DNA from: Olsenella sp. Marseille-P4559
Lineage (GTDB): Bacteria; Actinomycetota; Coriobacteriia; Coriobacteriales; Atopobiaceae
Direction of reading: 5' to 3'
Assembly: GCF_900605015.1 (NCBI RefSeq)
Contig: NZ_LR027575.1
Coordinates: 240,690-304,689 of the forward strand
Length of the DNA: 64,000 nt
Positions within the stretch are counted from its first letter, which is position 1. The number at the start of each line of letters is the position of its first letter. A program made the translations under genes and the position numbers. The notes under the pieces are model-generated. The model was not told the origin of the DNA. It was given only the letters and a program-made list of their open reading frames with translations, and did no database searches. Shown piece after piece: positions 43,914 to 52,939 of the stretch.

Positions 43914-43951
43914 CTACCCATTATCTACCCTGGTGGGTAATATTTGGGTAG
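43914..43951 (+). promoter_or_regulatory. ACCC/GGGT dyad before the AlbA_2 regulator
   Basis: Outer arms CTACCCA and TGGGTAG and inner arms TACCC and GGGTA are nested around TGGT. It lies just before the ribosome-binding site GGAGAGGAG of the next gene, so it is probably an operator used for autoregulation. Confidence 0.5.
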
Positions 43952-43964
43952 GAGAGGAGCTCTC

Positions 43965-45371
43965 ATGAGAGAAAACGAGCATACAGAGTTCAAGCGTGAG
44001 CCAACCAAGCAGGTGGTTAGAGAGGTAATCGCCTTTGCGAATACCCATGGGGGGACCCTGTATTTGGGGGTGGATGATAGCGGCACTCCCGTTGGGATTG
44101 CTGATGCTGATGCCGCAACACTTGCCGTGGTCAATTCAATCAGGGACTCCATTTCTCCGGACGCAACATCTCTCTGTCATGCTGACGCCTTGTCGAACGA
44201 GGAGTGTAAGGACTTGTTCGGCAATAGCCCCCAATCGGGCGCCGTTGTTCGTCTGACAGTTGAGGAGGGGAGAAGGAAGCCCTATTACCTTGCGCGAAAG
44301 GGATCAGTACCCGAGGGCGTATTCGTTCGAGAGGGGCCTTCGACTGCTCCAGCAGACCCAGGTCGAATTCTCGAGATGATTATGGAGTCGAGCCATTCTT
44401 CGTTCGAAGATCTTCCCGCAGGTGCGGATGACCTTTCGTTTGAAGCCTTGCGCAAGTCATTCTCGGCGGCAAAGCTTGAGCTGGGACAGCGTCAGATGAG
44501 GACGCTTGGCCTGAAGGACGGCGAGGGCACTTTCACCAACCTGGGCCTAATGCTGTCCGACCAGTGCCCCTTCTCCTTCCAGCTTACGTCATTCCAGGGC
44601 TCTGACGTGCGCATTATCAAGGATCGAAAGATTCTCGAAGGCAGTGTTCTCTCACAGCTAGAGCAGATGATCGACTACCTTGAGTTCAGAAACGAGACCA
44701 GCGGCATTATCACGCTTCCATATCGGATCGAGACGAGGAGCTACCCGGATGATGCCCTGCGCGAAGCAGTCCTTAATATGGTCATGCACCGCGACTATGG
44801 CTCTCCTGTCATCAACAAGGCAAGCGTCTTCGACGACCGCATTGAGTTCATGACTGCTGGGGGTCTTGCCCGAGGTGTCCGGATGGACGAAGTGACAAGC
44901 GGCACGTCCGTATGCCGCAACCCCAGACTGGCCAATGTGATGTTTCGCCTTGGCATGGTTGAGGCATATGGGATGGGGTTGCCACGCATCTTTGCGGCAT
45001 ATGCGGGAAGGTCTGCGAAGCCCATCGTCGAGGTCTCTGCCCACGTGTTCAAGCTGACGCTGCCTAATCTCAACTACGTTCGCGAGCACGGAGTGCCGGC
45101 ATGGGCGGAGGAGGGGTCTCTCGTCCCCATGGGCGGAGTCCCCAGAACCATGGAGCAGGTGCCAGGACCCCGCGTAATGCGTCCAGGGGACTCAATTCAC
45201 ATGGTGATGAACATCGTGGAGTCCAACGGGAGCATTACGCGCGTGGAGGTCGAGCAGATCCTGGGCGTCTCAAGGTCCAGCGCCGGTAGGCTTCTTGAGG
45301 GCTTGGTGCAGGAGGGCAAGCTCAAGAAGGTGGGTTCCGGGCGCTCCAGCGCGTATGCTGTCGTAGCGTAG
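43965..45371 (+). CDS. AlbA_2 / ATP-binding transcriptional regulator
   Basis: 468 residues. The N-terminal AlbA_2 (Schlafen-type) domain (about 1-115) has EHTEFKREPTKQVVREVIAF and GGTLYLGVDDSGTPVGI. A HATPase-like C-terminal core follows, with ALREAVLNMVMHRDYGSPV, FDDRIEFMTAGGL and RNPRLANVMFRLGMVEAYGM. A winged helix near the end (RVEVEQILGVSRSSAGRLLE) can bind DNA. Such proteins are common stand-alone regulators in gut bacteria with unknown targets. The nested dyad upstream suggests autoregulation. Confidence 0.8.
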   Translation: MRENEHTEFKREPTKQVVREVIAFANTHGGTLYLGVDDSGTPVGIADADAATLAVVNSIRDSISPDATSLCHADALSNEECKDLFGNSPQSGAVVRLTVEEGRRKPYYLARKGSVPEGVFVREGPSTAPADPGRILEMIMESSHSSFEDLPAGADDLSFEALRKSFSAAKLELGQRQMRTLGLKDGEGTFTNLGLMLSDQCPFSFQLTSFQGSDVRIIKDRKILEGSVLSQLEQMIDYLEFRNETSGIITLPYRIETRSYPDDALREAVLNMVMHRDYGSPVINKASVFDDRIEFMTAGGLARGVRMDEVTSGTSVCRNPRLANVMFRLGMVEAYGMGLPRIFAAYAGRSAKPIVEVSAHVFKLTLPNLNYVREHGVPAWAEEGSLVPMGGVPRTMEQVPGPRVMRPGDSIHMVMNIVESNGSITRVEVEQILGVSRSSAGRLLEGLVQEGKLKKVGSGRSSAYAVVA

Positions 45372-45501
45372 ATAAAGGACGCACGATCACTCGCTCAGCG
45401 AGGAAACAAGGCTGTCTGCCCCTGCGGTAGGCCTTAGGTTTGCTCTCTGCTCGAGAATGTCTGTTCTGCATGATTGACGCTACTCAAGCTTTGGGGGTCA
45501 C

Positions 45502-48237
45502 GTGGCCGGAGTTGAAACCAAGGGTGAAATCCTTTCGTATCTAGACAAGGTAACGCGAGAGATTGACCCACCAAAGGCAGAACCCTTCACTACCACTGCC
45601 GTTGCCAGCGCCTGCCATGTGAGCCGGAACTTGGCGAGTCAATATCTAAACGAGCTGGTGAGAGAAGGACTTGCAATTAAGGCTGGATCTCGGCCAGTAC
45701 TCTTCCTGCATCGCAGGGATTTGGAACGGTACTTGCAGACAAAGCTTGAGAAGAACGAGTATTCCTCAATGTCCGAGCTGCTCATGTCAGCTGGAAGAAC
45801 GGCATCACGAGATTTTGAGCAGGCAATCGGAAGCAACCTGTCTCTTGGACAATGCGTTGAGCAGCTCAAGAGTGCCATGCAGTATCCTCCCCACGGAATT
45901 CCGGTGCTCCTCGTTGGGAATCATGGGACAGGTAAGGAATACCTATCCAGGCTCACCTTCGAGTACGGAAAGAATGCGGGAATCCTCAGCAAGAATGCCT
46001 CGTATATCTCGGTTGATGCGTCTCGGCACAGAAATGCTGGTGCGTCTATCGAACGGCTGATCTTCGGGGATAGCAAGATACCGGGCTCCGTTGGTAACTC
46101 CCATGGGGGAGTCGTTTACATTCGACGCTTTGATCACCTGGATTCTGTCTCTCGAGATGCCATACTCCAGAGGATTCGAGAAGGCGAGACTGGCATACAA
46201 CAAGAGGGTGGCTCCGCACGCTTCATTCTTGGAACGAGTCGAGAGATTGACAGCGATGCCGTGAGGGCAATTGCGCGGTCTATCCCCATCGTGATTAGGC
46301 TCCCGCGCCTTTCGGAGAGAACCATGGAGGAACGCACGCTCCTTGTTATGGATTTCCTCAAGAAGGAGGGCAGACGAGTTGCATCTGACGTGGCAATCAG
46401 CCGTGGAGCGCTCAGAGCTTTGGTCGCAAATGAGTTTGAGGACAATGTAGACGGCCTTCGCGCATGCATAACCAACTGCTGTGCCAACTCGTATCTCAAC
46501 AGGAAGGATGACCGGCTTGTAATACAGACCTATAACCTTCCTCCCGACATCATTTCTTCTCTTCAGACAAGAGCTGATGACGACCAGCTTGTCTCCGGCG
46601 GTGCGGAGGAGGCTTTTTACGCTCATCGGCGCGTAACCGGTATATTCCAGCAACTGGTCGACTCATTCCGCTCATTCGAGGAGGGGAAGCTCTCGTTTGA
46701 CGAGTTCTTCTCTTCGGCAGTTGCGGCACTGAAGTCCTACGAGGACTTCCTGGATTTCGGCGACCAGAGCGCAGACGAGCGCTTCGCTTCCTACGAGCAA
46801 GTTATTGGCCCCGTTGTCGATGAGATTAACGAGTCTTACGGTCTGGACCTAACGAGGAAGACCGCTCGACTTCTTTCGCACCTGGTCGTGTCTCAGTTAT
46901 GGGCTGGAACTCCCTTGACATCGTGGCGCATGCACAACCGGGCCACCTTCAAATCCCTTTGCGCGGAGCTCTCCCGCCGTCATTCGGTGGCTTCTTCCGC
47001 AGTGTCTCAGATTGACTTCAAGGTGAAGCTCGCGCTTGGCGTGGAAATGGATGACTTGGTTCGGGCAGTGCTTCTTCTAGACATCTGCCAGGTCCTCTCT
47101 CCGGGAACCAGAAGGAGAAAGGCATTGGGAGTTGTGATGTGCCATGGCTACTCGACCGCCACGAGCATTGCGGAGGCGGCTAACAGGATGCTCCACGCGC
47201 GGGTGTTCGAGGCCATCGACATGACTTACGAGCAGCAGTTCTCGGATGTGGCAATTCCCCTTGCGCATCTGCTGGAGCGATTCTCGTTCTGCGAATCAAT
47301 GGTCATCCTAGTCGACATGGGCTCCTTGGAGCAGATCCTAGATGTGATTCCAAGCTCCATCAGCAGCGACGTGTATGTGATGACCAATGTGTCGACGGGT
47401 CTCGCTCTGGAAGTAGGAAGTATCCTCGAGGGTCACGAGAGCCTGAGCGACAGCCTGCCAAAGGTCATCGAAGCCGCATCTCCGTGCTATCGCGTTGCCC
47501 GGCTGTCAAAAGCAGGGGAGACAGTCCTCTTCTGTTCCGAGGCGGGTGTAACCGCTGCCGAGAAAATCAGAAGGCTCATCCAAGATAGCCTCCCACAGGG
47601 CCTTCCGATTACTTTTGCAGCCTGTGACTACGAAGAGCTGGCGAGGGATGGGAATCAGTCTCCTTCCGTCGAGGGCGAAAACGTTCGAGCTATCGTTGGG
47701 ACGATGAATCCTAACGTTACGTCTGTTCCCTTCGTCGCCTTGGAAGATCTTCTGAGTCAGGGCTACTCAGACAAGCTCGATGCCGTGTTTGCGAAGTACT
47801 TGGACCGTGCTGACATATCCGCATTCCACTCTGCGCTCCTGAAAAACCTGACGCTGAAGAACGTCGTTGAATCAATAACCATTCTCAACCCAGAGATGCT
47901 CTATGTTGAAGCCGACAATGCTATCCGACGACTTGCACAGCTCAGCGGGAAGAACATCGACTCGAAAAGAAGGCTCGGCCTCTACGTGCATCTTTGCGGA
48001 CTGATCGAGAGACTCGTGACGAACAACTTCGTTGACTCCTTCTCGGGGGAGGATGAGTTCGTGCGTTCGAATTCCGAGTTCATTGCCTGGTTCCGAGCCG
48101 CATTCTTCGAGATGTGTCAACGCTATCGCGTTGAGGTCCCTGTTTCGGAGATAGCTTATGTGTACAAGATGCTCGAAGCCGATGGCTCCATTGGGGAATC
48201 TACTCGCAATGGACGCGTTTCTCTTGAAGACGAGTGA
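45502..48237 (+). CDS. LevR-like PTS-controlled regulator with degenerate ATPase
   Basis: 911-residue regulator of the LevR/DagR group. Order: winged helix (about 25-75), AAA+ domain with Walker A GNHGTGKE (139-146), first PRD (about 385-500), EIIA-man-like domain with His548 in VVMCHGYSTA, EIIB-like segment (about 680-770) and second PRD (about 790-895, His830 in YVHLCGLIERL). The expected GAFTGA loop is missing, and Walker B reads VVYIRRFD where an Asp-Glu pair is usual. So contact with sigma-54 and ATP hydrolysis are doubtful. GTG start with GGGGG upstream. It precedes the third PTS operon. Confidence 0.82.
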   Translation: MAGVETKGEILSYLDKVTREIDPPKAEPFTTTAVASACHVSRNLASQYLNELVREGLAIKAGSRPVLFLHRRDLERYLQTKLEKNEYSSMSELLMSAGRTASRDFEQAIGSNLSLGQCVEQLKSAMQYPPHGIPVLLVGNHGTGKEYLSRLTFEYGKNAGILSKNASYISVDASRHRNAGASIERLIFGDSKIPGSVGNSHGGVVYIRRFDHLDSVSRDAILQRIREGETGIQQEGGSARFILGTSREIDSDAVRAIARSIPIVIRLPRLSERTMEERTLLVMDFLKKEGRRVASDVAISRGALRALVANEFEDNVDGLRACITNCCANSYLNRKDDRLVIQTYNLPPDIISSLQTRADDDQLVSGGAEEAFYAHRRVTGIFQQLVDSFRSFEEGKLSFDEFFSSAVAALKSYEDFLDFGDQSADERFASYEQVIGPVVDEINESYGLDLTRKTARLLSHLVVSQLWAGTPLTSWRMHNRATFKSLCAELSRRHSVASSAVSQIDFKVKLALGVEMDDLVRAVLLLDICQVLSPGTRRRKALGVVMCHGYSTATSIAEAANRMLHARVFEAIDMTYEQQFSDVAIPLAHLLERFSFCESMVILVDMGSLEQILDVIPSSISSDVYVMTNVSTGLALEVGSILEGHESLSDSLPKVIEAASPCYRVARLSKAGETVLFCSEAGVTAAEKIRRLIQDSLPQGLPITFAACDYEELARDGNQSPSVEGENVRAIVGTMNPNVTSVPFVALEDLLSQGYSDKLDAVFAKYLDRADISAFHSALLKNLTLKNVVESITILNPEMLYVEADNAIRRLAQLSGKNIDSKRRLGLYVHLCGLIERLVTNNFVDSFSGEDEFVRSNSEFIAWFRAAFFEMCQRYRVEVPVSEIAYVYKMLEADGSIGESTRNGRVSLEDE

Positions 48238-48437
48238 TGACGCTAGAAGTGTCGAAGGGTTGTGTCGAGCAGAATACGATGCGCACGCACTGAGATTGCC
48301 GATTGTCGAAAGTGGCTTGTGAACGGCGCTTCTCCTTAGCCGTGCCCGCCTCCGCGATTTCTCGTCCCTATCTTCTATGTCACGGGCAAGCAGACGAGCT
48401 TGCTGTCATGGTTGCATGCGGGGGAAGGGAGATTGAG

Positions 48438-48926
48438 TTGAGCATTGTAGCAGCGAGAATCGACAATCGCTTGCTCCACGGCATCGTTGCCACCCAATGG
48501 GTCCCAAGGGTGAAGCCACAAAGGGTGATGGTTGTCGACGATGAGTATGCTGGCGACCCAACAAAGAAGGCCGGCATGCGCATGGCCAAGCCTGCGGGCG
48601 TAGCGCTCTCCATCATCAGCGAGCAGACTGCACGCGATCATTTCCGTGAGGGTAAGTACGATGACCACACGGTCTTCGTGATTGTCCGTGACCCCCGCAT
48701 TATCCAGCGGCTCGAGGAGGACGGGCAAAAGGTTCCAAAGCTCACCATTGGTGGGACCGTCTCTCCCCAGGAGGGCCAGGCGGCAACCCAGGTGAGTCGC
48801 CGCGCCTACGTGCTCGATGCCGAGGTTCCCGTCTACTCGTCGATTGCGGCGCATGGGACCAGCATCGACATCCAGTACGTTCCGGCAGACAAGGACGAGC
48901 CGCTCTCTAAGTACATTGACCTCTGA
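48438..48926 (+). CDS. PTS mannose-family EIIB (locus 3)
   Basis: EIIB of 162 residues with active-site His14 in RIDNRLLHGIVATQW. TTG at 48438 is chosen because AAGGGAG lies 7 bases upstream and the family start (SIVAARIDNR) begins there; the open frame extends to 48303. It is the first PTS gene after the LevR-like regulator; EIIA is not beside it but four genes later. Confidence 0.83.
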   Translation: MSIVAARIDNRLLHGIVATQWVPRVKPQRVMVVDDEYAGDPTKKAGMRMAKPAGVALSIISEQTARDHFREGKYDDHTVFVIVRDPRIIQRLEEDGQKVPKLTIGGTVSPQEGQAATQVSRRAYVLDAEVPVYSSIAAHGTSIDIQYVPADKDEPLSKYIDL

Positions 48927-48942
48927 AAGGAGTTGAGCGGGC

Positions 48943-49725
48943 ATGCAAATTGCTGCATGGCAGATCGTTGTCATCACGCTGCTGGCTTTTATCTATAGGG
49001 TTGATCGACTTGGAACGCAGGTGTGCGGCCACAATGCCGTTCTCTACGCCTGGCTCGTCGGCCTGATAATGGGCGATGGAATGACCGGACTAATCGTTGG
49101 CGCGTCCGTACAGCTGATGTCATTGGGCGTTGCGGCCCTTGCTGGGTCTTCGGTCCCGGATTACCCCCTTGCGGGAATGGTCGGAACCGCAGTGTGCATC
49201 ATGACCGGACAGGATGAGGGCGTTGGCCTTGCCGTCGGTATCGCCGTTGGAACCATGGGTGTCCAGCTCGATGTTCTCGCAAAGACCGCAAACGTGTTCA
49301 TGGCGCACAAGCAGCTTGATTATGCGCAGAGCGGACAGTATGAGAAGATGAAGGCGGTGACGCTTATTGGGCCAGTGCTGTTTGGACTGACGGATGCCAT
49401 CCCCATGCTCATTGTGCTTGCGTTTGGCGGAGACGTCGTTAATGCCATCCTCTCGATGGTTCCCGCGTGGTTCACCAAGGGTCTCTCGCTTGCGGGTGGT
49501 CTGCTGCCCGTGATCGGCATGGGCGCACTGCTTACCTACATGCCCGCCAAGCAGTACTTTAGCTTCCTTGCCATTGGCTTTGTGCTCTCGGCATACCTCG
49601 GCCTGTCGATTCTCCCCGTGGCAATCCTCGGTGGAGCCGCTGCGTACGAGGTCTACAAGAATCTGACCTCGCGGAGTGCTGAGCAGTCGATTACCACCTC
49701 AGAGGGAGGCCTTGAAGATGAGTAA
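48943..49725 (+). CDS. PTS mannose-family EIIC (locus 3)
   Basis: Permease subunit of 260 residues. The N-terminal helix QIAAWQIVVITLLAFIYRVD and the MGDGMTGLIVGASVQLMSLG motif mark the family. It overlaps the EIID gene by 8 bases. AAAGGAGTTG precedes the ATG. Confidence 0.88.
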   Translation: MQIAAWQIVVITLLAFIYRVDRLGTQVCGHNAVLYAWLVGLIMGDGMTGLIVGASVQLMSLGVAALAGSSVPDYPLAGMVGTAVCIMTGQDEGVGLAVGIAVGTMGVQLDVLAKTANVFMAHKQLDYAQSGQYEKMKAVTLIGPVLFGLTDAIPMLIVLAFGGDVVNAILSMVPAWFTKGLSLAGGLLPVIGMGALLTYMPAKQYFSFLAIGFVLSAYLGLSILPVAILGGAAAYEVYKNLTSRSAEQSITTSEGGLEDE

Positions 49726-50563
49726 GCAGATTGAGCAGAACTCGACCCAGGCTCCGGCAGACGAGAGCGGCCGTTTGCTCACTGACAAGGACATCAGGAA
49801 GTGCGCCTGGCGTTGGTGCATGTCGGTGAATGGTTACAACTATGAGACCCAGCTTGCTCCATCCGTGGTGTTTTCCGAGGCAGATGCCCTCAAGAAGATC
49901 TATCGTGATGACGACGCGGCGTACAGGGACTCCCTGGAAAACTCGGCAAAGTACTTTAACGTGACGCCTCCAGTCGCAGGAATCCTTCTCGGTGCGGGAC
50001 TCGCAATGGAGGAAAAGAACGGCACAGCAGCTTTGGGGGCCGTCCAGGACCTCAAGGTCGGCCTCATGGGGTCGCTTTCTGGAATCGGCGATGCGATTAT
50101 CTGGATCCTTATCCCAACGATTTTCGGCTCCATTTCTGCCTACCTAGCACAGAGCGGCAATCCTATCGGTGCGCTCCTGTTCGTGGCTGTCAACCTCGTG
50201 TTTAGCCTTGGGGTAAAGATCAAGAGCTGGGATTGGGGCTATCACTTCGGCACCCAGCTCATCACCAGTCTCGCTGACAAAGTCGCCGCACTTACTGAGT
50301 CCATGAGCATTCTCGGCCTCACCGTCGTCGGCGCGCTGATTCCCTCCGTCGTCAAGCTCTCGACCAACCTGACGATCAACATCGGGGATGTCTCCTTTGG
50401 CTTGCAGGAAGGGTTGTTCGACAAGATTCTGCTAGGGCTCCTGCCGGTATGCGCCACCGCGATTGTCTATCAGCTGATCAAGAAGGGAGTCTCGACCAAC
50501 AAGATCATCCTCGGAATCATCGTCTTCTGCTGGCTTGGCGCTGCGTTCGGTTTCTTGGGTTAG
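49718..50563 (+). CDS. PTS mannose-family EIID (locus 3)
   Basis: 281 residues, usual EIID length. Motifs: MSVNGYNYETQLAPSVVFSE, KVGLMGSLSGIGDAIIWIL and the final PVCATAIVYQLIKKGVSTNK. It begins inside the end of EIIC, with GGAGGCC before it. A perfect 10-bp hairpin follows the stop before the hydrolase gene. Confidence 0.87.
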   Translation: MSKQIEQNSTQAPADESGRLLTDKDIRKCAWRWCMSVNGYNYETQLAPSVVFSEADALKKIYRDDDAAYRDSLENSAKYFNVTPPVAGILLGAGLAMEEKNGTAALGAVQDLKVGLMGSLSGIGDAIIWILIPTIFGSISAYLAQSGNPIGALLFVAVNLVFSLGVKIKSWDWGYHFGTQLITSLADKVAALTESMSILGLTVVGALIPSVVKLSTNLTINIGDVSFGLQEGLFDKILLGLLPVCATAIVYQLIKKGVSTNKIILGIIVFCWLGAAFGFLG

Positions 50564-50570
50564 CGTGCTT

Positions 50571-50594
50571 GGCGGGATGGGTCTCCATCCCGCC
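50571..50594 (+). other. Hairpin between EIID and the hydrolase gene
   Basis: GGCGGGATGG pairs perfectly with CCATCCCGCC around GTCT, 8 bases after the EIID stop. No T-tract follows. It may be a partial terminator or an mRNA stability element lowering downstream expression. Confidence 0.5.
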
Positions 50595-50611
50595 TATGCT
50601 GGAGGTATGCA

Positions 50612-51835
50612 ATGAAGGTCTCTTCGACAAAGGTGGACATTGCGCCGAGTGGGGTTTTCTATCTTGACGGCTATCTCAATGACGTCCGACAGCTTCCGGG
50701 CGCAGGCATCCATGACGAGCCCTATGCCATCCTCCTTCTGCTGGAAGAGAGTGGACAACGTGCGTTGTTCGTTGGCATCGATGTGTGTCAGGTTAGCCTT
50801 TCAAGAACCAGGAAGATGAGGAGCCTCCTCTCCTCTCTGCTAGGCATTCGCGACGAGTTCATCGTCATCTCTGCGGTTCACAGTCACTCGTGTCCCAACG
50901 GCCTTCGTGACGGCAGCTCAATTTCCCATGACACCCCTGGTTACGAGGAGTTCGTGACCGGTCTTGTAGTCCAGGCGGCCTCCCGGCTTCCGGAGATGCT
51001 CGCTGAGGCAAAGCCCGAGATTCTGGCCACGAGAATCAGAGGATGGTACTCGAATCGCAACGACAAAGACAAACCGTTTGACGATCAGGCCTTTATCGTG
51101 AGATTCGTGGCAGATGATGGCTCCACTGTTGGGACGATGCAGAACTTCAATTGCCATTCGACCGTCGTCAGGCCGTTCAACCGTCTGATGACGTCCGATC
51201 TTCAGGGGTCGGTTCGAGCTCTGCTCACGCCTTGGGTGGGCATCACGCCCTATGCGTTCACGGGCGCGTCCGGAGATTTGGGAAACAGGCAGTTTCGTAG
51301 GGGTGACGGATTCGCTGAACTCCAGCGGACTGCCGTCGGTATCTCGGCGGAGTTCATGAAGGGCTCCTTTGAGCCGGTTGAGCTTGGGGCACCAACGGTC
51401 CGCGAGTTCACTCACAACGTGGACTACGACAACGGACAGTACTTCACGAGGTACCAGGAGCTTCTGGAGAAGGCAAAGCAGACACTCGCCGACGATTCTT
51501 CGACGGCGACGGAGAAAAAGCTGGCACGGACGGAAGTGCGTAGGCTGAGCGAGAAGCTCGAGATAGACCGCGTTCAGTTTCCTATAGTGATTAGGGTCAT
51601 CGACTTCGGAGGACTAGTCTTCGTGACTTTCCCCGGTGAGCTTGGCAGCGTCCTGGGGATGCGTATCAAATCAATGTTTCACTCGCGGCGGTGCCTTGTT
51701 ATTGGGTACGCAAACGATGCGCAGGGCTACTTCGTCCCGAGCGAGGACTATGGGCTTGGATACGAATCGTTTGTGACGAAGCTTCCTCGCGGTGGCATCG
51801 AGTCAGTGCTTGACGAGTTTGAGGAGTGGCTGTGA
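50612..51835 (+). CDS. Neutral/alkaline ceramidase-like hydrolase in a PTS operon
   Basis: 407-residue protein resembling the N-terminal catalytic domain of neutral/alkaline ceramidases, zinc amidases that cut an N-acyl bond. The metal-binding histidines are His90 and His92 in SAVHSHSCPNG; further conserved parts are NFNCHSTVVRP, TGASGDLGNRQF and the C-terminal TFPGELGSVLGMRIKS and IGYANDAQGYFVPSEDYGLG. There is no signal peptide, so it acts in the cytoplasm. GGAGG precedes the ATG and its last bases overlap the EIIA gene. It may deacylate the sugar phosphate delivered by the PTS; that is inference. Confidence 0.72.
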   Translation: MKVSSTKVDIAPSGVFYLDGYLNDVRQLPGAGIHDEPYAILLLLEESGQRALFVGIDVCQVSLSRTRKMRSLLSSLLGIRDEFIVISAVHSHSCPNGLRDGSSISHDTPGYEEFVTGLVVQAASRLPEMLAEAKPEILATRIRGWYSNRNDKDKPFDDQAFIVRFVADDGSTVGTMQNFNCHSTVVRPFNRLMTSDLQGSVRALLTPWVGITPYAFTGASGDLGNRQFRRGDGFAELQRTAVGISAEFMKGSFEPVELGAPTVREFTHNVDYDNGQYFTRYQELLEKAKQTLADDSSTATEKKLARTEVRRLSEKLEIDRVQFPIVIRVIDFGGLVFVTFPGELGSVLGMRIKSMFHSRRCLVIGYANDAQGYFVPSEDYGLGYESFVTKLPRGGIESVLDEFEEWL

Positions 51836-52233
51836 GACACGTAATTCTCGCTTCGCACCATAAGTTTGCCGCAGGTCTCGCAGACACGATAGAGTTCATT
51901 GGCGGGATAGGCGACTTCGACGTCATTTGCGCTTATATCGACGATACTCCGCTGGACGTTCGGGTCAAGGCATTGTTCGACGGATATGGTGTCGATGACG
52001 AGGTCCTCATTCTCACCGACATTATGCAGGGGAGTGTCAGTCAATCATTTGCACCATATATGAACGGTCATGTATTCCTTGTTGCCGGAGTTAATGTGAC
52101 GTGCGCGCTTGAGCTCGTACTTACTCCGGAGCCCCTGACGTGCGATGCGATCGAAGAGGTTCTTTCCGAGGCGCGGAACTCCATGCAGCTTATGAACAGA
52201 GTTAACATCGAAGTAGCAGAGGGTGACGAGTGA
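51832..52233 (+). CDS. PTS mannose-family EIIA (locus 3)
   Basis: 133-residue phosphocarrier. The active histidine is His9 in ILASHHKFAAG, and the LTDIMQGSVSQ loop replaces the usual FGGTPSN wording, so it is a divergent member. GTG at 51832 overlaps the hydrolase stop (GTGA), as does its own stop with the next gene. This coupling links hydrolase, EIIA and the DUF1275 gene in one transcript. Confidence 0.78.
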   Translation: MRHVILASHHKFAAGLADTIEFIGGIGDFDVICAYIDDTPLDVRVKALFDGYGVDDEVLILTDIMQGSVSQSFAPYMNGHVFLVAGVNVTCALELVLTPEPLTCDAIEEVLSEARNSMQLMNRVNIEVAEGDE

Positions 52234-52910
52234 ACTCGCTAAGGCCGCATGCGCAATTTGAGTTGGGGCTGGTGGTGGTCTGCGCGGGCGGCATGATGGA
52301 CGGTTATGCTTTTACGGCTCACGACCAGGTATTTGCAACGGGGCAGACGGGGAATGTAGTGCGTCTGGCACTTGCGGCATCTCAGCTTGATCCTTATTCC
52401 TTTCTCAGATACTTCATCCCCATAGTCTCTTTTGTCGCAGGCATCATTCTCTCCCGTCTGGTGTCGAGCAGGTTCTTTAACGGAAGAGAATCATCGGTGC
52501 AGAGTTGGGTAATCGATTTTGAAGCGGTAACGTTTGCGGTGATTGGGGTCTTCTCAGATTACATTCCAGATTTCATGTCCGACTGTGTGATTGCCTGCTG
52601 CGCGGCAATGTCATTCGAAAACTTCCGGGAGCTAGGACAGGGGTCGCGTTACTCAAGTACGTACTGCACTGGGAATCTCCGCTCCTTTTCGGAAGCCCTT
52701 TATGGGGGCTTATTTGAACGTGAGCCAAATGAACTGAGACGAGCGTTCCACTATTTGTCTCTCATCGGTTCCTTTTTTGCCGGCGTGGTCATCTGTGGCT
52801 ACTTTGTCGAGAGAATCGGCGGGTCTGCTGCGCTTCTCATTTCCATCACGTTCCTTTTCGCGAGACTGTTCGTGGACGGATGGCCGTCAGGTGGTCTGCC
52901 ATCAGAGTAG
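52230..52910 (+). CDS. DUF1275 (YoaK-like) membrane protein
   Basis: 226-residue membrane protein of the DUF1275 family with about six helices. The family start is GLVVVCAGGMMDGYAFTAHD followed by FATGQTGNVVRLALA. The family is of unknown role, often suspected to be a transporter or channel. GTG start overlaps the EIIA stop. It may move a product or substrate of the locus 3 pathway. Confidence 0.78.
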   Translation: MNSLRPHAQFELGLVVVCAGGMMDGYAFTAHDQVFATGQTGNVVRLALAASQLDPYSFLRYFIPIVSFVAGIILSRLVSSRFFNGRESSVQSWVIDFEAVTFAVIGVFSDYIPDFMSDCVIACCAAMSFENFRELGQGSRYSSTYCTGNLRSFSEALYGGLFEREPNELRRAFHYLSLIGSFFAGVVICGYFVERIGGSAALLISITFLFARLFVDGWPSGGLPSE

Positions 52911-52939
52911 ACGAACTCGTAGTTAGTTGGAGGCTTATC

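Noticed and set aside
48243-48437. Sigma-54 promoter before the third PTS operon
   Set aside because: The nearest candidate (TGTCATGGTTGCA) has wrong spacing between the GG and GC elements.
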